Below, piece by piece: positions 7,122-15,859 of a stretch of DNA of 64,000 bases. The notes below the pieces were generated by a model. That model worked only from the letters and a program-made list of their open reading frames with translations, was not told the DNA's origin and did no database searches. Location of the stretch: contig JAUIDN010000014.1 of NCBI GenBank assembly GCA_030428615.1, positions 1 to 64,000 of the forward strand, in the 5' to 3' direction. The DNA is from Alphaproteobacteria bacterium. GTDB lineage: Bacteria > Pseudomonadota > Alphaproteobacteria > Sphingomonadales > Emcibacteraceae. A program made the position numbers and the translations under genes. The stretch's first letter is position 1. Every line of letters begins with the position of its first letter.

Positions 7122-8131
7122 AGATAATCAGGGCGGCGATGCTCGGTCTTGGGAGTGTTCATCAAAATCTGCTTTGGATATTGATGGATAAAAAAGAAAA
7201 ACTCAAAAGGGACTATGGTATTGAAATCTCCATTATTGCCATTGCGGACAGCAGCGGCATAGCGGTTAATCAGAATGGTTTCGATCCGCGTGGGGTTATC
7301 GCCCTTAAGACGGGCGAAGGACATGTCAGAGAGTTTTCCACTTTTCGGGGAGATGATACGGCCGAGACGATTGAAAGTCTTTCGCTAGATTTAATATTTG
7401 AAGCAACGCCCGTTGATATCGAAACAGGTGGTATAGCACTTGAAATCTGCCGCGCAGCACTTTTAAGAAGTGTTTCAGTGGTACTAGCGAATAAAGGCCC
7501 TGTTGTGAAAGAGGGAAATGAACTGAGGCGTCTGGCAGAAAAAAATAAATGTGGCTTTGAATATTCGGCGACTGTTTGCGGGGGACTTCCGATCCTGAAT
7601 ATAGGACGGCGGGATATGATTGCCGGGGAAATAAAAGAACTGACCGGCGTTTTCAATGGAACAAGCAATTTCGTCATTAATGCGATGAAGAACGGTGTAA
7701 ATTTTGATGATGCTGTAAAAGAAGCACAAATGATCGGCGCCGCGGAAGCGGACCCAAGTCTGGATATCGGTGGGTGGGATACGGCATTTAAGCTATTAAT
7801 CATCGCCAACACAATGTTGGGCGCTGATTTGACCCTTTCGGATATTTCGGTGGAAGGAATTGATGGTGTTAGCGCGGATATGATCCTGGCGGAAGAAAAG
7901 GCAGGAAATACCATTAAGCTTATCGCAGCGGCGAGGGACGGCAAATATACTGTGAAGCCAACGGTAGTGTCGAAGAATAGTTTTCTCGGTAGCATAGAAG
8001 GCTGGGAAATGGGCGTAGAAATTCATTCGGATATTTACGGGATTTCCTATCATAAACTATTTGAGAAAGAACCAATCCCCACCGCAGCATCAATGCTGCG
8101 GGATGCGGTCAATATATTCGCCGGAAAATAA
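7118..8131 (+). CDS. Homoserine dehydrogenase-like protein
   Basis: The 337-residue protein has an N-terminal NAD(P)-binding fold starting AAMLGLGSVHQNLL, then a LANKGPVV stretch, and a catalytic half with GLPILNIGR, FNGTSNFVINAM and EAQMIGAAEADPSLDIGGWDTAFKL. These are hallmarks of homoserine dehydrogenase, which reduces aspartate semialdehyde to homoserine. It lacks the C-terminal ACT domain of the usual bacterial Hom, so it resembles the short form. Translational coupling to two RhtB-type exporters suggests a role linked to homoserine or threonine. Confidence 0.75.
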   Translation: MKIIRAAMLGLGSVHQNLLWILMDKKEKLKRDYGIEISIIAIADSSGIAVNQNGFDPRGVIALKTGEGHVREFSTFRGDDTAETIESLSLDLIFEATPVDIETGGIALEICRAALLRSVSVVLANKGPVVKEGNELRRLAEKNKCGFEYSATVCGGLPILNIGRRDMIAGEIKELTGVFNGTSNFVINAMKNGVNFDDAVKEAQMIGAAEADPSLDIGGWDTAFKLLIIANTMLGADLTLSDISVEGIDGVSADMILAEEKAGNTIKLIAAARDGKYTVKPTVVSKNSFLGSIEGWEMGVEIHSDIYGISYHKLFEKEPIPTAASMLRDAVNIFAGK

Positions 8132-8220
8132 CGTAATCCTGTAAAAGTTTTATTGATCGTTTACTTTGCTTTTATACTTTTCTAGTATTTAGAACGTCTT
8201 GCCTTTAAGGAGAGAACGAA

Positions 8221-8880
8221 GTGCTTAATGGAAGTTATCGGGGGGCAAACAGGGATAAGGCGTCGGTCTATCAAATTTTCAGCCTTTGTGAATTGTTGTG
8301 GACTGACGAAGCGTTACATCCGGCTTTCAATCGTGTTGGTGTTGATGGTTATTTTGATATGGATGAATATCTACGCGTCCATAATATGATTACAGAGTTC
8401 TGGCAGGCAACAGGGGGCGATATTTACCTAGGTGATCTGTTTCTGGCGGAAGCTATTGTGCGAAAAGTAGCTGATGATGAGTTTCCGGAAATTGATTGTC
8501 CGCAGAGCAGAGAATTTATTCAGAAACATAGACCGCTTAGGCATGAGGATGGAAGTCTTATGCATCCAATGCCGGCGACCGTTGAGGAAATACTGGACCT
8601 TATTATGGATCTTAGAAGTATGATCGGCGTTAAGGAGCTTTGTGATCAGGCAGAAAAGGCGTACTTGGAAGGGGACCGGGAGAAAATAGAAGAAGTAGTC
8701 GCAAAGGAAAATTACCTCGCTGAACGATATCGTCGTAAAAAAGGGTATATGGAAAAAATGGGCTATAGTGAAGCGTTTAACGTGCTTCGTGATCTTCTTT
8801 GCGGGGAATACAAACAGGATTTGGATAGTGACCGCCTAAAGGCACGCATCGAACAGGGTTTGCAGTTCTGGAATTATTAA
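8221..8880 (+). CDS. Hypothetical cytoplasmic protein
   Basis: A GTG at 8221 follows a GGAGAG ribosome site at 8209-8214. The 219-residue product is acidic, rich in charged helices, has no signal peptide or membrane segment, and is not recognised. A long charged helical stretch (residues about 130-180) could be coiled coil. It stands alone, 90 bases after the homoserine-dehydrogenase-like gene. Confidence 0.6.
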   Translation: MLNGSYRGANRDKASVYQIFSLCELLWTDEALHPAFNRVGVDGYFDMDEYLRVHNMITEFWQATGGDIYLGDLFLAEAIVRKVADDEFPEIDCPQSREFIQKHRPLRHEDGSLMHPMPATVEEILDLIMDLRSMIGVKELCDQAEKAYLEGDREKIEEVVAKENYLAERYRRKKGYMEKMGYSEAFNVLRDLLCGEYKQDLDSDRLKARIEQGLQFWNY

Positions 8881-9073
8881 GAACGCAGTCACGAAATTGT
8901 GAATTCTCTTTCTCATAAGAGTGCTTAATATAAATTATGGTGACTACCACTCGCCTCTTAAAGATAGTGTTTGATGGTGGTGATAATTTGCGCTTGAAAA
9001 ACAATCTTATTATCTGCAACGCGGAATGTTAAAATTTTCTACTCGCGATTAAATATATTTAAGTAAACCTTCA

Positions 9074-9880
9074 CTAGAGGCTATTATTCGGAAAGATCAT
9101 GGTTCGCCACATGTGGGCGGACGGACTTCCATCGTAACCGAGACCTTCTTCAGGGTCATGCCAGTTGCGGGCGATGATGTCATGAAAATCTTCCAGTTTG
9201 ACTTCGACATTGGGATCAAACGAATAGACATCATTTATACAAATCTGTCGTGCGGTCATATACCATTTGTGATTGCGGGCGTATTCCGCATCCTTCAGAA
9301 TATAGGGTTCCGGTTTGTAATCTTCGCCGAAATATCGGATGTACGCTTCCGGATACGGGTAACCGACATCCAAATCAGGCATAAACCGTAACGATTGATG
9401 ATATTTGATAGCCCAGGAGATTTCTTCTTCGACGTAGGGAGCGACGAGCTGGGCACCGTAGTACCCGTGATCACCATTGATGTAGGCAGTGACACTAATA
9501 TCATGGAGCAGGCAGGCGAGCACCATTTTTTCCGGAAGGCCATTTAACTTGGCAAGCCGAGCAGATTGCAATAGGTGGCTGGAATGACCAATACGTTTAT
9601 CAAAAAATTCAAGCAGGGTTGGTTTGTTCGACATTCGAGGCAAACGGGGGTCATGACCCATGTGGCGATACTGTCCAGCAATACGCGGTCCACGTTCCCA
9701 GCTGTTATCAGCGCCGTACGCTCTGCAGATCGGTGATTTTGACACGCGCCCCAATTTCGCTTCATCAAGTTCCTGTCCCATTGCCATTTCAAGGGCATCG
9801 GCTTTTTGATTAGCATCCATTGCTGCAAGCGCACCAGCGCCCCCCACGAATACTAGAAATTTTCGTCTGTCCATTGTCAT
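9074..9880 (-). CDS. Tat-exported HD-domain protein
   Basis: The 268-residue protein begins MTMDRRKFLVFVGGAGALAA, a twin-arginine-type leader (RRKFL plus a hydrophobic stretch). The body contains H97-x-SH, a central LLHDIS (the HD pair), a downstream HGYYGAQLV segment and WAIKYHQ, fitting the H...HD...H metal-binding layout of HD phosphohydrolase-like proteins. Such proteins are nearly always cytoplasmic, so a Tat leader implies a folded metalloprotein in the periplasm. The substrate is unknown. Confidence 0.72.
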   Translation of the reverse strand: MTMDRRKFLVFVGGAGALAAMDANQKADALEMAMGQELDEAKLGRVSKSPICRAYGADNSWERGPRIAGQYRHMGHDPRLPRMSNKPTLLEFFDKRIGHSSHLLQSARLAKLNGLPEKMVLACLLHDISVTAYINGDHGYYGAQLVAPYVEEEISWAIKYHQSLRFMPDLDVGYPYPEAYIRYFGEDYKPEPYILKDAEYARNHKWYMTARQICINDVYSFDPNVEVKLEDFHDIIARNWHDPEEGLGYDGSPSAHMWRTMIFPNNSL

Positions 9881-10257
9881 TCTCCCTATATTTTGTGATT
9901 TAATGTAACCATAGAAAATGAATGGTTGTCAACGAGAGGGGCTTTACTGATGTTTTTAATGGACAATTCGCGGGCAAATGGCGGTTTATTCGGCTAATTC
10001 GAATCTTTATGAGTCGAATTGTCTTCATTGTTTCCACATTGGTTGTCTGCGGAAAACCAAGGATTATTTTATCTGATTATGCGAGTTTGGCTCATTCCTT
10101 AACCTATTTATTAATAAATATGGTTAAAATTTTATATAAAATTAACTAATTCTAAATCACTTGCAATTGGGCGCAGAAAATATAGGATATTAGGGGCAGG
10201 ATGTAATGAGTATGAGTGATTTGGGCCGCTCAATAAAGTGTTTCAGGAGGAGTAATA
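9881..10257. other. Gene-free stretch
   Basis: The DNA is AT-rich and carries two interleaved inverted repeats (ACAATTCG 9963-9970 with CGAATTGT 10015-10022, and AATTCGA 9996-10002 with TCGAATT 10014-10020). A 75-codon open frame at 9922-10149 has no good ribosome site or recognisable content. The strong AGGAGG at 10244-10249 serves the next gene. Confidence 0.4.
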
Positions 10258-10611
10258 ATGATTGAGATTAAAAGGTTTCCGAGTGGGAAGTTTCTAGAAT
10301 ATATGGTGAGGGATATTCTAAACAGAAAGGCAGAGGACCTTGAGCCGGAGAATATGCTTGATGGCAAGCTCGGGTACATGTGGCTTATTTTTGGGACATG
10401 CTTGCGCAATCGCAACATTCAATGGTTCAGCAATCAGTACGAACGCAACAAAGTGGTAAAAACCACGTTAGACAAGGCGTCACAGCGTCGCTTCAACAAA
10501 TTCATCAAGGGTAGAGATATTGAGGAACAAATAGAATTTTATCACCAATTACTTGATACTGAAGCTAAAAGGCGAGGTGGTGTTATTGTTGACGTGGAGA
10601 GGGCTCATTAA
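10258..10611 (+). CDS. Hypothetical protein, 117 aa
   Basis: A strong ribosome site (CAGGAGGAG) precedes the ATG at 10258. The product is a basic, mainly helical, soluble protein with no recognised domain. Its last 29 bases overlap the 3' end of the convergent SEL1 gene. Basic character and small size would suit a nucleic-acid-binding or regulatory protein, but this is only a guess. Confidence 0.6.
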   Translation: MIEIKRFPSGKFLEYMVRDILNRKAEDLEPENMLDGKLGYMWLIFGTCLRNRNIQWFSNQYERNKVVKTTLDKASQRRFNKFIKGRDIEEQIEFYHQLLDTEAKRRGGVIVDVERAH

Positions 10612-11056
10612 AATCGGCTTTTTTAATCCATTTTTTTGCCATTTTGCGTGCTAGTGCTATTTGATCTACGGCCATATACTGTTCCGTGAATTTTTTTTCT
10701 CTTTCAGCATTTTTTACACCATTTTCTGCGGAAATCGTATACCACATGAGCGCAATGATGTCGCTTTTGTTGACACCTTGTCCAGAGCGGTAGATATGGC
10801 CCAATTCAAACTGGGCGTCTAAATTACCGTTAATTGCAGCTGCGTTTATCTTTTTGAAATGAAGGTTGTCTGCATAATTTTGATATTTGGCAAGTAAATA
10901 ACGATCATGTTCTTTTGCTCTCTCAAGAACATATTTCTGGGAGGCGACCGTCGATGCGGAGCCGACAATATCACTGTCAGCAGCGGCATTAGAGAATATA
11001 ACAAAGCTAAATGGCACCGCACACAACCCGATGATTTTGTTTACTACATTTGTCAT
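10583..11056 (-). CDS. Short secreted SEL1-repeat protein
   Basis: The 157-residue protein has a probable signal peptide (first 26 residues ending SNAAA) and one clear SEL1 repeat (AQFELGHIYRSGQGVNKSDIIALMWY). It then shows the common SEL1-protein ending, ARKMAKKWIKK. It is the shortest SEL1 protein in the window and may be a reduced relative of the others. A periplasmic location is inferred. It overlaps the convergent gene at 10258-10611. Confidence 0.7.
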   Translation of the reverse strand: MTNVVNKIIGLCAVPFSFVIFSNAAADSDIVGSASTVASQKYVLERAKEHDRYLLAKYQNYADNLHFKKINAAAINGNLDAQFELGHIYRSGQGVNKSDIIALMWYTISAENGVKNAEREKKFTEQYMAVDQIALARKMAKKWIKKADFNEPSPRQQ

Positions 11057-11337
11057 AGCCTCTCTCCTGAGATGGTTTGATTACAATCCTGCTACTATGT
11101 GTAGTATAAGAGCGATAATTTAAATTTTAGTTAAAACTTTAAATTACCGAATTGAGTGACTAATGTTCATACGTTGAAGGGCAATTCAAAGAGATTGTTT
11201 TTCGTTCAGTGCTCCGAATATATGTACAACCATAGATTTAATTTTAACCTTATATAACCGACAGACATTCTTGTGCCATATTTTCAACGCTATGCTATGA
11301 GAAATAGGACTAAGTTAGTTATTAGAAAGGCAATGTC

Positions 11338-11781
11338 ATGAGAAGAATAATTTATTGTGTTATGCTGGTCATTTTATCAACGGGGTTAGCAAGTGCTGGA
11401 GAATATGCTAATAATCTTTCGCAGTGTCTGCTTGCCAATACCAGCCAGGCGGATAAAGCAGTGATGACAAAATGGGTGTTTTCTTCGCTCAGCAATCATC
11501 CAGCATTGAGCGAGATGGCAACGATTTCTTCATCGATGAGGACTAATGCAGATCATGATATGGCCCGATTGGTTGAGAAGTTTATGTATGAGAAATGTAG
11601 TGGCGAGCTTAAAAGCGCAGTAAAAAATGAAGGGCCGACAGCAATTCAAGCCAGTATCCGATCATATGTTGAAGCAACGGGGAGGGAAATATTACAACAT
11701 CCGAGTATTGCGAGCAGTGTTGCCGGACTGGCGAGCCAGCTTGATGCCAAGAAGATGTTTGAAGCGCTGATGTCGCAATGA
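11338..11781 (+). CDS. Secreted hypothetical protein
   Basis: The 147-residue product starts with a signal peptide (MRRIIYCVMLVILSTGLASA) and has a small helical mature domain with two cysteines (QCLLAN and YEKCSG), which could form a disulfide in the periplasm. The ATG at 11338 follows GAAAGG. No family is recognised with certainty. The next gene is convergent, ending 12 bases away. Confidence 0.65.
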   Translation: MRRIIYCVMLVILSTGLASAGEYANNLSQCLLANTSQADKAVMTKWVFSSLSNHPALSEMATISSSMRTNADHDMARLVEKFMYEKCSGELKSAVKNEGPTAIQASIRSYVEATGREILQHPSIASSVAGLASQLDAKKMFEALMSQ

Positions 11782-11792
11782 TAAAAATGTGA

Positions 11793-12734
11793 TCAAAGTG
11801 GAAGGCCTTCTGCTTCGTTTCTTATGGCGGTTACAGCGGCGGTTTTTCCAACTGATGCATAAAGAGTGACGGCTTCATTATAATAAGCGACTGCTTTGTC
11901 TGCGGAACCCAGTTTTTTCTCAAGACGTGCCATATGCTGCACGACACCGGCTTCGTTTTCGGTATTATTTTCATTTCTGAATAAATCCCTCGCGGTAATG
12001 TATGATGCAAGCGCGGCATCATAATTATCCATCTTATCTTCAAGGTTTCCAATATTCCAGTAAACGACTGCTTCGCCCGTTGAATTTTTCTGTTTTTTAT
12101 ATTGTTCCATGGCATCTCGATAAGCATAACGTGCACGTCGATCGTTTCCAATGTCCCGTTCCAAATTGCCTACATGGGTAAATAGACCCGCGGTTTCATC
12201 GAGCCATGCATTATCTTGCGCAATTTTTATGGCATCATAATAATGGGCGCGTGCAGCATTAACCCTGTTAAATTTTATCTTAATTCCCGCGTGTTTTTTC
12301 AGCAGTTCGATTTGACCTCTTTTGAAATCCATTTGCTGCGCGAGGCGCAGAGCCGCATCATAGTGAAAAAGCGCTTCCCTTAGATTACCCATTACCATAT
12401 CCATATCGCCGAGATTTTGAAGGCTCACATACACACCCCGGCCATAGCCTTCATTTGAGAAAATATTGTATGCTTTATCAAAATCATTGTGGGCGGCCCG
12501 CATTCTCCCGCGGTTCATATTTTCATAACCTGCGTTTAACGCATCATTTCCTTTTTGTGGCGGGTCGGACAAAAGATATGTCATGCCGATGATAACCAGT
12601 GACATGATTGCAAACGAGGTAACAATATACCGCAATGTGAGTTTTTGGATGTAATATTTTACATATTCAAAGCACACATAGATGCCAACAAACAGTTTGT
12701 TTAAAATATTTGACGCTCCTGAGTTCATTGGCAC
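11793..12734 (-). CDS. Membrane-anchored TPR protein
   Basis: The 313-residue protein has one hydrophobic anchor (about residues 36-56, YIVTSFAIMSLVIIGMTYLL) followed by at least five tetratricopeptide repeats, for example YGRGVYVSLQNLGDMDMVMG, TAGLFTHVGNLERDIG, AVVYWNIGNLEDKMD and AGVVQHMARLEKKLG. The spacing of about 40 residues and the YxxA...A patterns resemble Rapsyn/LGN-like TPRs. It likely presents a protein-binding solenoid on the periplasmic side. The partner is unknown. Confidence 0.75.
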   Translation of the reverse strand: MPMNSGASNILNKLFVGIYVCFEYVKYYIQKLTLRYIVTSFAIMSLVIIGMTYLLSDPPQKGNDALNAGYENMNRGRMRAAHNDFDKAYNIFSNEGYGRGVYVSLQNLGDMDMVMGNLREALFHYDAALRLAQQMDFKRGQIELLKKHAGIKIKFNRVNAARAHYYDAIKIAQDNAWLDETAGLFTHVGNLERDIGNDRRARYAYRDAMEQYKKQKNSTGEAVVYWNIGNLEDKMDNYDAALASYITARDLFRNENNTENEAGVVQHMARLEKKLGSADKAVAYYNEAVTLYASVGKTAAVTAIRNEAEGLPL

Positions 12735-12829
12735 ATCTTATATCAAAAATCTGGATTTTGTAAAAATTTGTTTTCCTATTACTATAATTGCTTGCGCAGT
12801 AACTTAAATTGGAAAAAGGGAGATGATGA

Positions 12830-13204
12830 ATGGCAAATAAAACTTACTGGTTTTCTGCGATTGTGGCATTTGTTGCGATGGGTGTTGTTGCTGTCGGCGC
12901 ATCTATGGTTGCACAGGATCAATTAGCAAGCATTATGGCAATCAGCAGAGGGGAAGCGATGCTGATGGGATGGCAAATGGCGGGTTATTTTCTTATTACT
13001 GCCGTGTTTGTTTATATTTATACGAAAAGCCGACAGGAAGGCTGCTGGCAGGAGGGTGCGCGATATGGTGCCATTTTTGGATTAATCATGTGCGGTGTAA
13101 GCATGCTCAACTACAGTATATTTCCGATTGAAATAGCCGCCATGGTCGCTGATATCATAATTAATATCATTGTTTTACCGTGGGCGGGATTGTTACAGCT
13201 TTAA
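12830..13204 (+). CDS. Four-helix membrane protein
   Basis: The 124-residue protein has four probable membrane segments (about 8-28, 45-62, 76-93 and 100-120). A central block, GWQMAGYFLITAVFVYIYTKS then EGARYGAIFGLIMCGVSM, recalls small DUF-type membrane proteins found in many proteobacteria. No function is known to me. The start at 12830 is preceded by an AGGGAG site at 12817-12822. It is the last ordinary gene before the long gene-free stretch. Confidence 0.65.
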   Translation: MANKTYWFSAIVAFVAMGVVAVGASMVAQDQLASIMAISRGEAMLMGWQMAGYFLITAVFVYIYTKSRQEGCWQEGARYGAIFGLIMCGVSMLNYSIFPIEIAAMVADIIINIIVLPWAGLLQL

Positions 13205-13243
13205 TTTATAAACCGGCATGATTTGATATTAGGCAAAAAGGAT

Positions 13244-13352
13244 GGGCGGCCGAACCTTGAGGGGGATTTAAATTGTGATACTGTTAATACTTATGAGTAA
13301 ATTGCATCACGTGCACAAATTTGTGCGGTGAATGAAGGGGGTTGGCCGCCCC
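13244..13352. repeat. Nested inverted-repeat element
   Basis: Outer arms GGGCGGCCGAACC (13244-13256) and GGTTGGCCGCCC (13340-13351) pair with one bulge. Inside them lies a perfect 14-bp palindrome GCACAAATTTGTGC (13313-13326) flanked by TCAC and GTGA, which extend its stem. The element sits in a 667-bp gene-free stretch (13205-13871) before the tail-fibre genes. It may be a structured RNA, a MITE-like element or a protein-binding site. Confidence 0.5.
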
Positions 13353-13651
13353 TAGCACGTTAAGCTGTCGCCACCATAGGGGTAAATAAGTTAACAAATT
13401 ATAAAGATGTATTTGAAATAAATAAATATTGATAATTAAATATTTCAATGGGTTATGATGAATTTGTTATCAAATGTAACTGAAATTTGTTCAATTGTGT
13501 GAGACCTGTTGATTTATAATGGTTTGCGGCGACGAGGGTGTCAGAAATTTTGCACGTCTGTACAATTTTAACGGTACCGTGATTTTGAGTATATTCACAT
13601 CGGTGGACAAAAAAATCTGCTAGCGGTTAAATCCGTTAAGGTATTTGTTCA

Positions 13652-13682
13652 AAATAATGATTATTTTTGATTATGATTCTTT
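13652..13682. promoter_or_regulatory. Two weak Fur-like 7-1-7 motifs
   Basis: AAATAATGATTATTT (13652-13666) is a perfect 7-1-7 dyad and TGATTATGATTCTTT (13668-13682) an imperfect one. Both resemble a Fur box only partly, and the DNA is AT-rich. They end 15 bases upstream of the TTGACA at 13698. Confidence 0.25.
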
Positions 13683-13697
13683 TTTGTATTTTTTAAC

Positions 13698-13726
13698 TTG
13701 ACATTGTTGGGACCCCCCAATAACGA
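13698..13726 (+). promoter_or_regulatory. Promoter-like element shared with 15682
   Basis: TTGACATTGTTGGGACCC (13698-13715) matches the sequence at 15682-15699 in 17 of 18 positions. TTGACA is a consensus -35; a -10 at 17 bp (TAACGA) is poor. The GTTGGG-ACC-CCCAAT part is also dyadic, so a regulator site is possible. It precedes the first tail-fibre gene by about 150 bp. Confidence 0.5.
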
Positions 13727-13871
13727 TCTGATGTTAATGGGGATTTGTATGTCTACGGATTCACCATCAATTCATTGCAAATTTTATTTTCGATAAACTA
13801 TTTTATAATCACCGGCATGTTCACATACGTGCGGGATTATAGCTGATATTCATCATTTTAAGGAGAGTGCT

Positions 13872-15665
13872 ATGGCGTTTCCAGCGGGCTGGGGCCGTAA
13901 ACAATCAATTACAATACAATCATCGCAAGTCGTTGGTAGTGGATCCCATACGGACTTCCCAGTGCTTATCACGCTTGATCATCTTAACGCTGAGATTGTT
14001 GACGCCGGAATCAATTCCGCGCTCAACGGAGGCGGTGATATAAGGTTCTCGGCCGATTCAGATGGTTTAACCCAACTTGCCTGCGAGGTAGTGGAATTTG
14101 TGACGAGCGCTACGGCAGGGTCAAGAAGATGCCAGATCTGGGTTAAAATGCCGTCGTTATCCACGTCATCCAACACCACTATTTACATATGGTGCAAAAA
14201 AACCGGGGAAAGCCAACCTGCCACAACGAATACTTACGGCGCGAGGAATGTGTGGGACAGTAATTACATCCTTGTGGCCCATAATTGTGCCGTGAACTCT
14301 GTTGATGATACGGGCCTGGCCCTTACGGGGTCGTCCGTTACGGGGGTAACGGATTATTTCGGCGGTAATACCGCCGTCAATTTCCTGGACCATGAGGATG
14401 AGATTTATTATTCCTATGCTACTTCCAACTATACTGATTGGACGATGAGCTGGATGGCCGTTATGGAAGGGAGTACGACAGATTCCGATGGATGGGGGTT
14501 CATGTATACCGACGGGAATGATCCGCCAACAGAGGTTTGCGGGCTTGCCAATCGTGATGATGGACGCTGGAATTATTATTCCACGCCGGAGGACTGGGCG
14601 TCGGGGGATGATCCCGGTGCAGCCACGGTCGGTGTCTGGACTACGCAAACAATCAAAATTACCAACAGCAACGGCATTCTATACAATATGCGTGATGGTG
14701 TAACGTATAACAGTGAGGAGGGCTGGGATCAGGACGGTTCCAAAGATACGCTTCTCATTGGTCATGATGGCGACAGCGGGTCGAATGATGCCTGGGAAGG
14801 TGCGATATGTAACGTCCGTTTTTCAAATATAGAACGGTCAAACGAATGGGTCTATACTGAACAGAACAACGCGATGAACCCGTCATCCTTTGCGACTGCG
14901 GGAACACCGGAGGCAAGCGAAGCCGCAATAAGCATAAACACAAGTGGTCACACGCATGCTGCGGATGCCCTTACCATTGAGGTAATTATTACGTTAATGG
15001 TACAGGACAGCAGCCATGTTACAATAAGTGATAACGTTGTTATTGATGTTGCCGGACCACTTGAGGTTTCATATGCGATAAACGGACATTTGGCCGACGG
15101 TTTGATCATTGGTCAGGTTCATACGCTTAGCTTGGGCGACAACATACATACGCTGGCATCGGATAACATTTTGGTCGCAGTGGATACATTCCTGACCATC
15201 AATGCCGCAGGGCTTGATTTTCACTCAGATAATCTTGATTTAACAGAAGGCGGAGTGCCGGAGATCACGGTTCAATCATCCGTGCACGCATTATTGAGCA
15301 ACGGGTTAAGTCTTGGATATAATGTTGACCTGGTGATATCCGGGGCAACACACGACGTATTTGCCGACCAGGTTTTAATGATGCAAAATCATGTTCTGCT
15401 CAGCGCTGATATTGATCATGCGCATTTGGCGGAAGCACCAACCATTGTTACACCTGTTACGGCGAGTAATGCATCGCACGGGCTTTCCGATGACTTTTCC
15501 CAATTGTCGCAGATACATAATTTGTCGATTGATCAGGTTGTTCACGCGATTACGGCGGATTCACCCGATATTCGGGTGCCCGTTGGGGTGTGGCGCCCCA
15601 TTCATGAAGAAACGCCCAACTGGACCGAACGACCGGAAGTTACCAGTATTTGGACAATTAAGTAA
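13872..15665 (+). CDS. DUF2341 tail-fibre-like protein 1
   Basis: The 597-residue protein has no signal peptide. Residues about 4-120 form a DUF2341 domain (GWGRKQSITI, TDFPVLITLDHL, GGGDIRFSAD, IWVKMPSLS), followed by a LamG/concanavalin-like domain to about residue 350. The C-terminal 240 residues hold degenerate repeats centred on His and Ala/Asp (HTHAADAL, GHLADGLIIG, VHALLSNGLSLG, HGLSDDFS). DUF2341 with LamG is typical of tail-fibre or adhesin proteins that bind glycans. The N-terminal domain is a duplicate of that at 15860. Ribosome site AAGGAGAG precedes 13872. Confidence 0.7.
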   Translation: MAFPAGWGRKQSITIQSSQVVGSGSHTDFPVLITLDHLNAEIVDAGINSALNGGGDIRFSADSDGLTQLACEVVEFVTSATAGSRRCQIWVKMPSLSTSSNTTIYIWCKKTGESQPATTNTYGARNVWDSNYILVAHNCAVNSVDDTGLALTGSSVTGVTDYFGGNTAVNFLDHEDEIYYSYATSNYTDWTMSWMAVMEGSTTDSDGWGFMYTDGNDPPTEVCGLANRDDGRWNYYSTPEDWASGDDPGAATVGVWTTQTIKITNSNGILYNMRDGVTYNSEEGWDQDGSKDTLLIGHDGDSGSNDAWEGAICNVRFSNIERSNEWVYTEQNNAMNPSSFATAGTPEASEAAISINTSGHTHAADALTIEVIITLMVQDSSHVTISDNVVIDVAGPLEVSYAINGHLADGLIIGQVHTLSLGDNIHTLASDNILVAVDTFLTINAAGLDFHSDNLDLTEGGVPEITVQSSVHALLSNGLSLGYNVDLVISGATHDVFADQVLMMQNHVLLSADIDHAHLAEAPTIVTPVTASNASHGLSDDFSQLSQIHNLSIDQVVHAITADSPDIRVPVGVWRPIHEETPNWTERPEVTSIWTIK

Positions 15666-15681
15666 TTTCAAAATTAGTCCC

Positions 15682-15710
15682 TTGACATTATTGGGACCCG
15701 GAATGAACAT
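15682..15710 (+). promoter_or_regulatory. Promoter-like element shared with 13698
   Basis: TTGACATTATTGGGACCC at 15682-15699 repeats the element before the first tail-fibre gene. Here it is followed at 15772 by a terminator, so a short transcript of roughly 85 nt may arise before the second tail-fibre gene. Confidence 0.45.
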
Positions 15711-15771
15711 TTATCACTAATCAGGAATCGTGCGAAAAAAAGGGCCCGATTTATCATACGGATAGTACAAG

Positions 15772-15799
15772 CCACGAAGGCATACCTTCGTGGTTTTTT
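15772..15799 (+). terminator. Intrinsic terminator
   Basis: Perfect 9-bp stem CCACGAAGG (15772-15780) and CCTTCGTGG (15785-15793) with a CATA loop and six T. It separates the two tail-fibre genes. Confidence 0.85.
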
Positions 15800-15859
15800 A
15801 TTTACTGCGTTTGGATTCCCAAGCGCTTTTATTTTCAATTTAACATAAAGGATACAAAT

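Noticed and set aside
9922..10149. 75-codon plus-strand open frame
   Set aside because: No ribosome site, odd composition and no domain. It is probably chance in AT-rich DNA.
10206..10265. 19-codon frame overlapping the start of the 10258 gene, a possible leader peptide
   Set aside because: No run of regulatory codons or attenuator hairpin was seen.
11116..11146. Perfect 9-bp inverted repeat TAATTTAAA/TTTAAATTA
   Set aside because: Made only of A and T in an AT-rich gap, so expected by chance.
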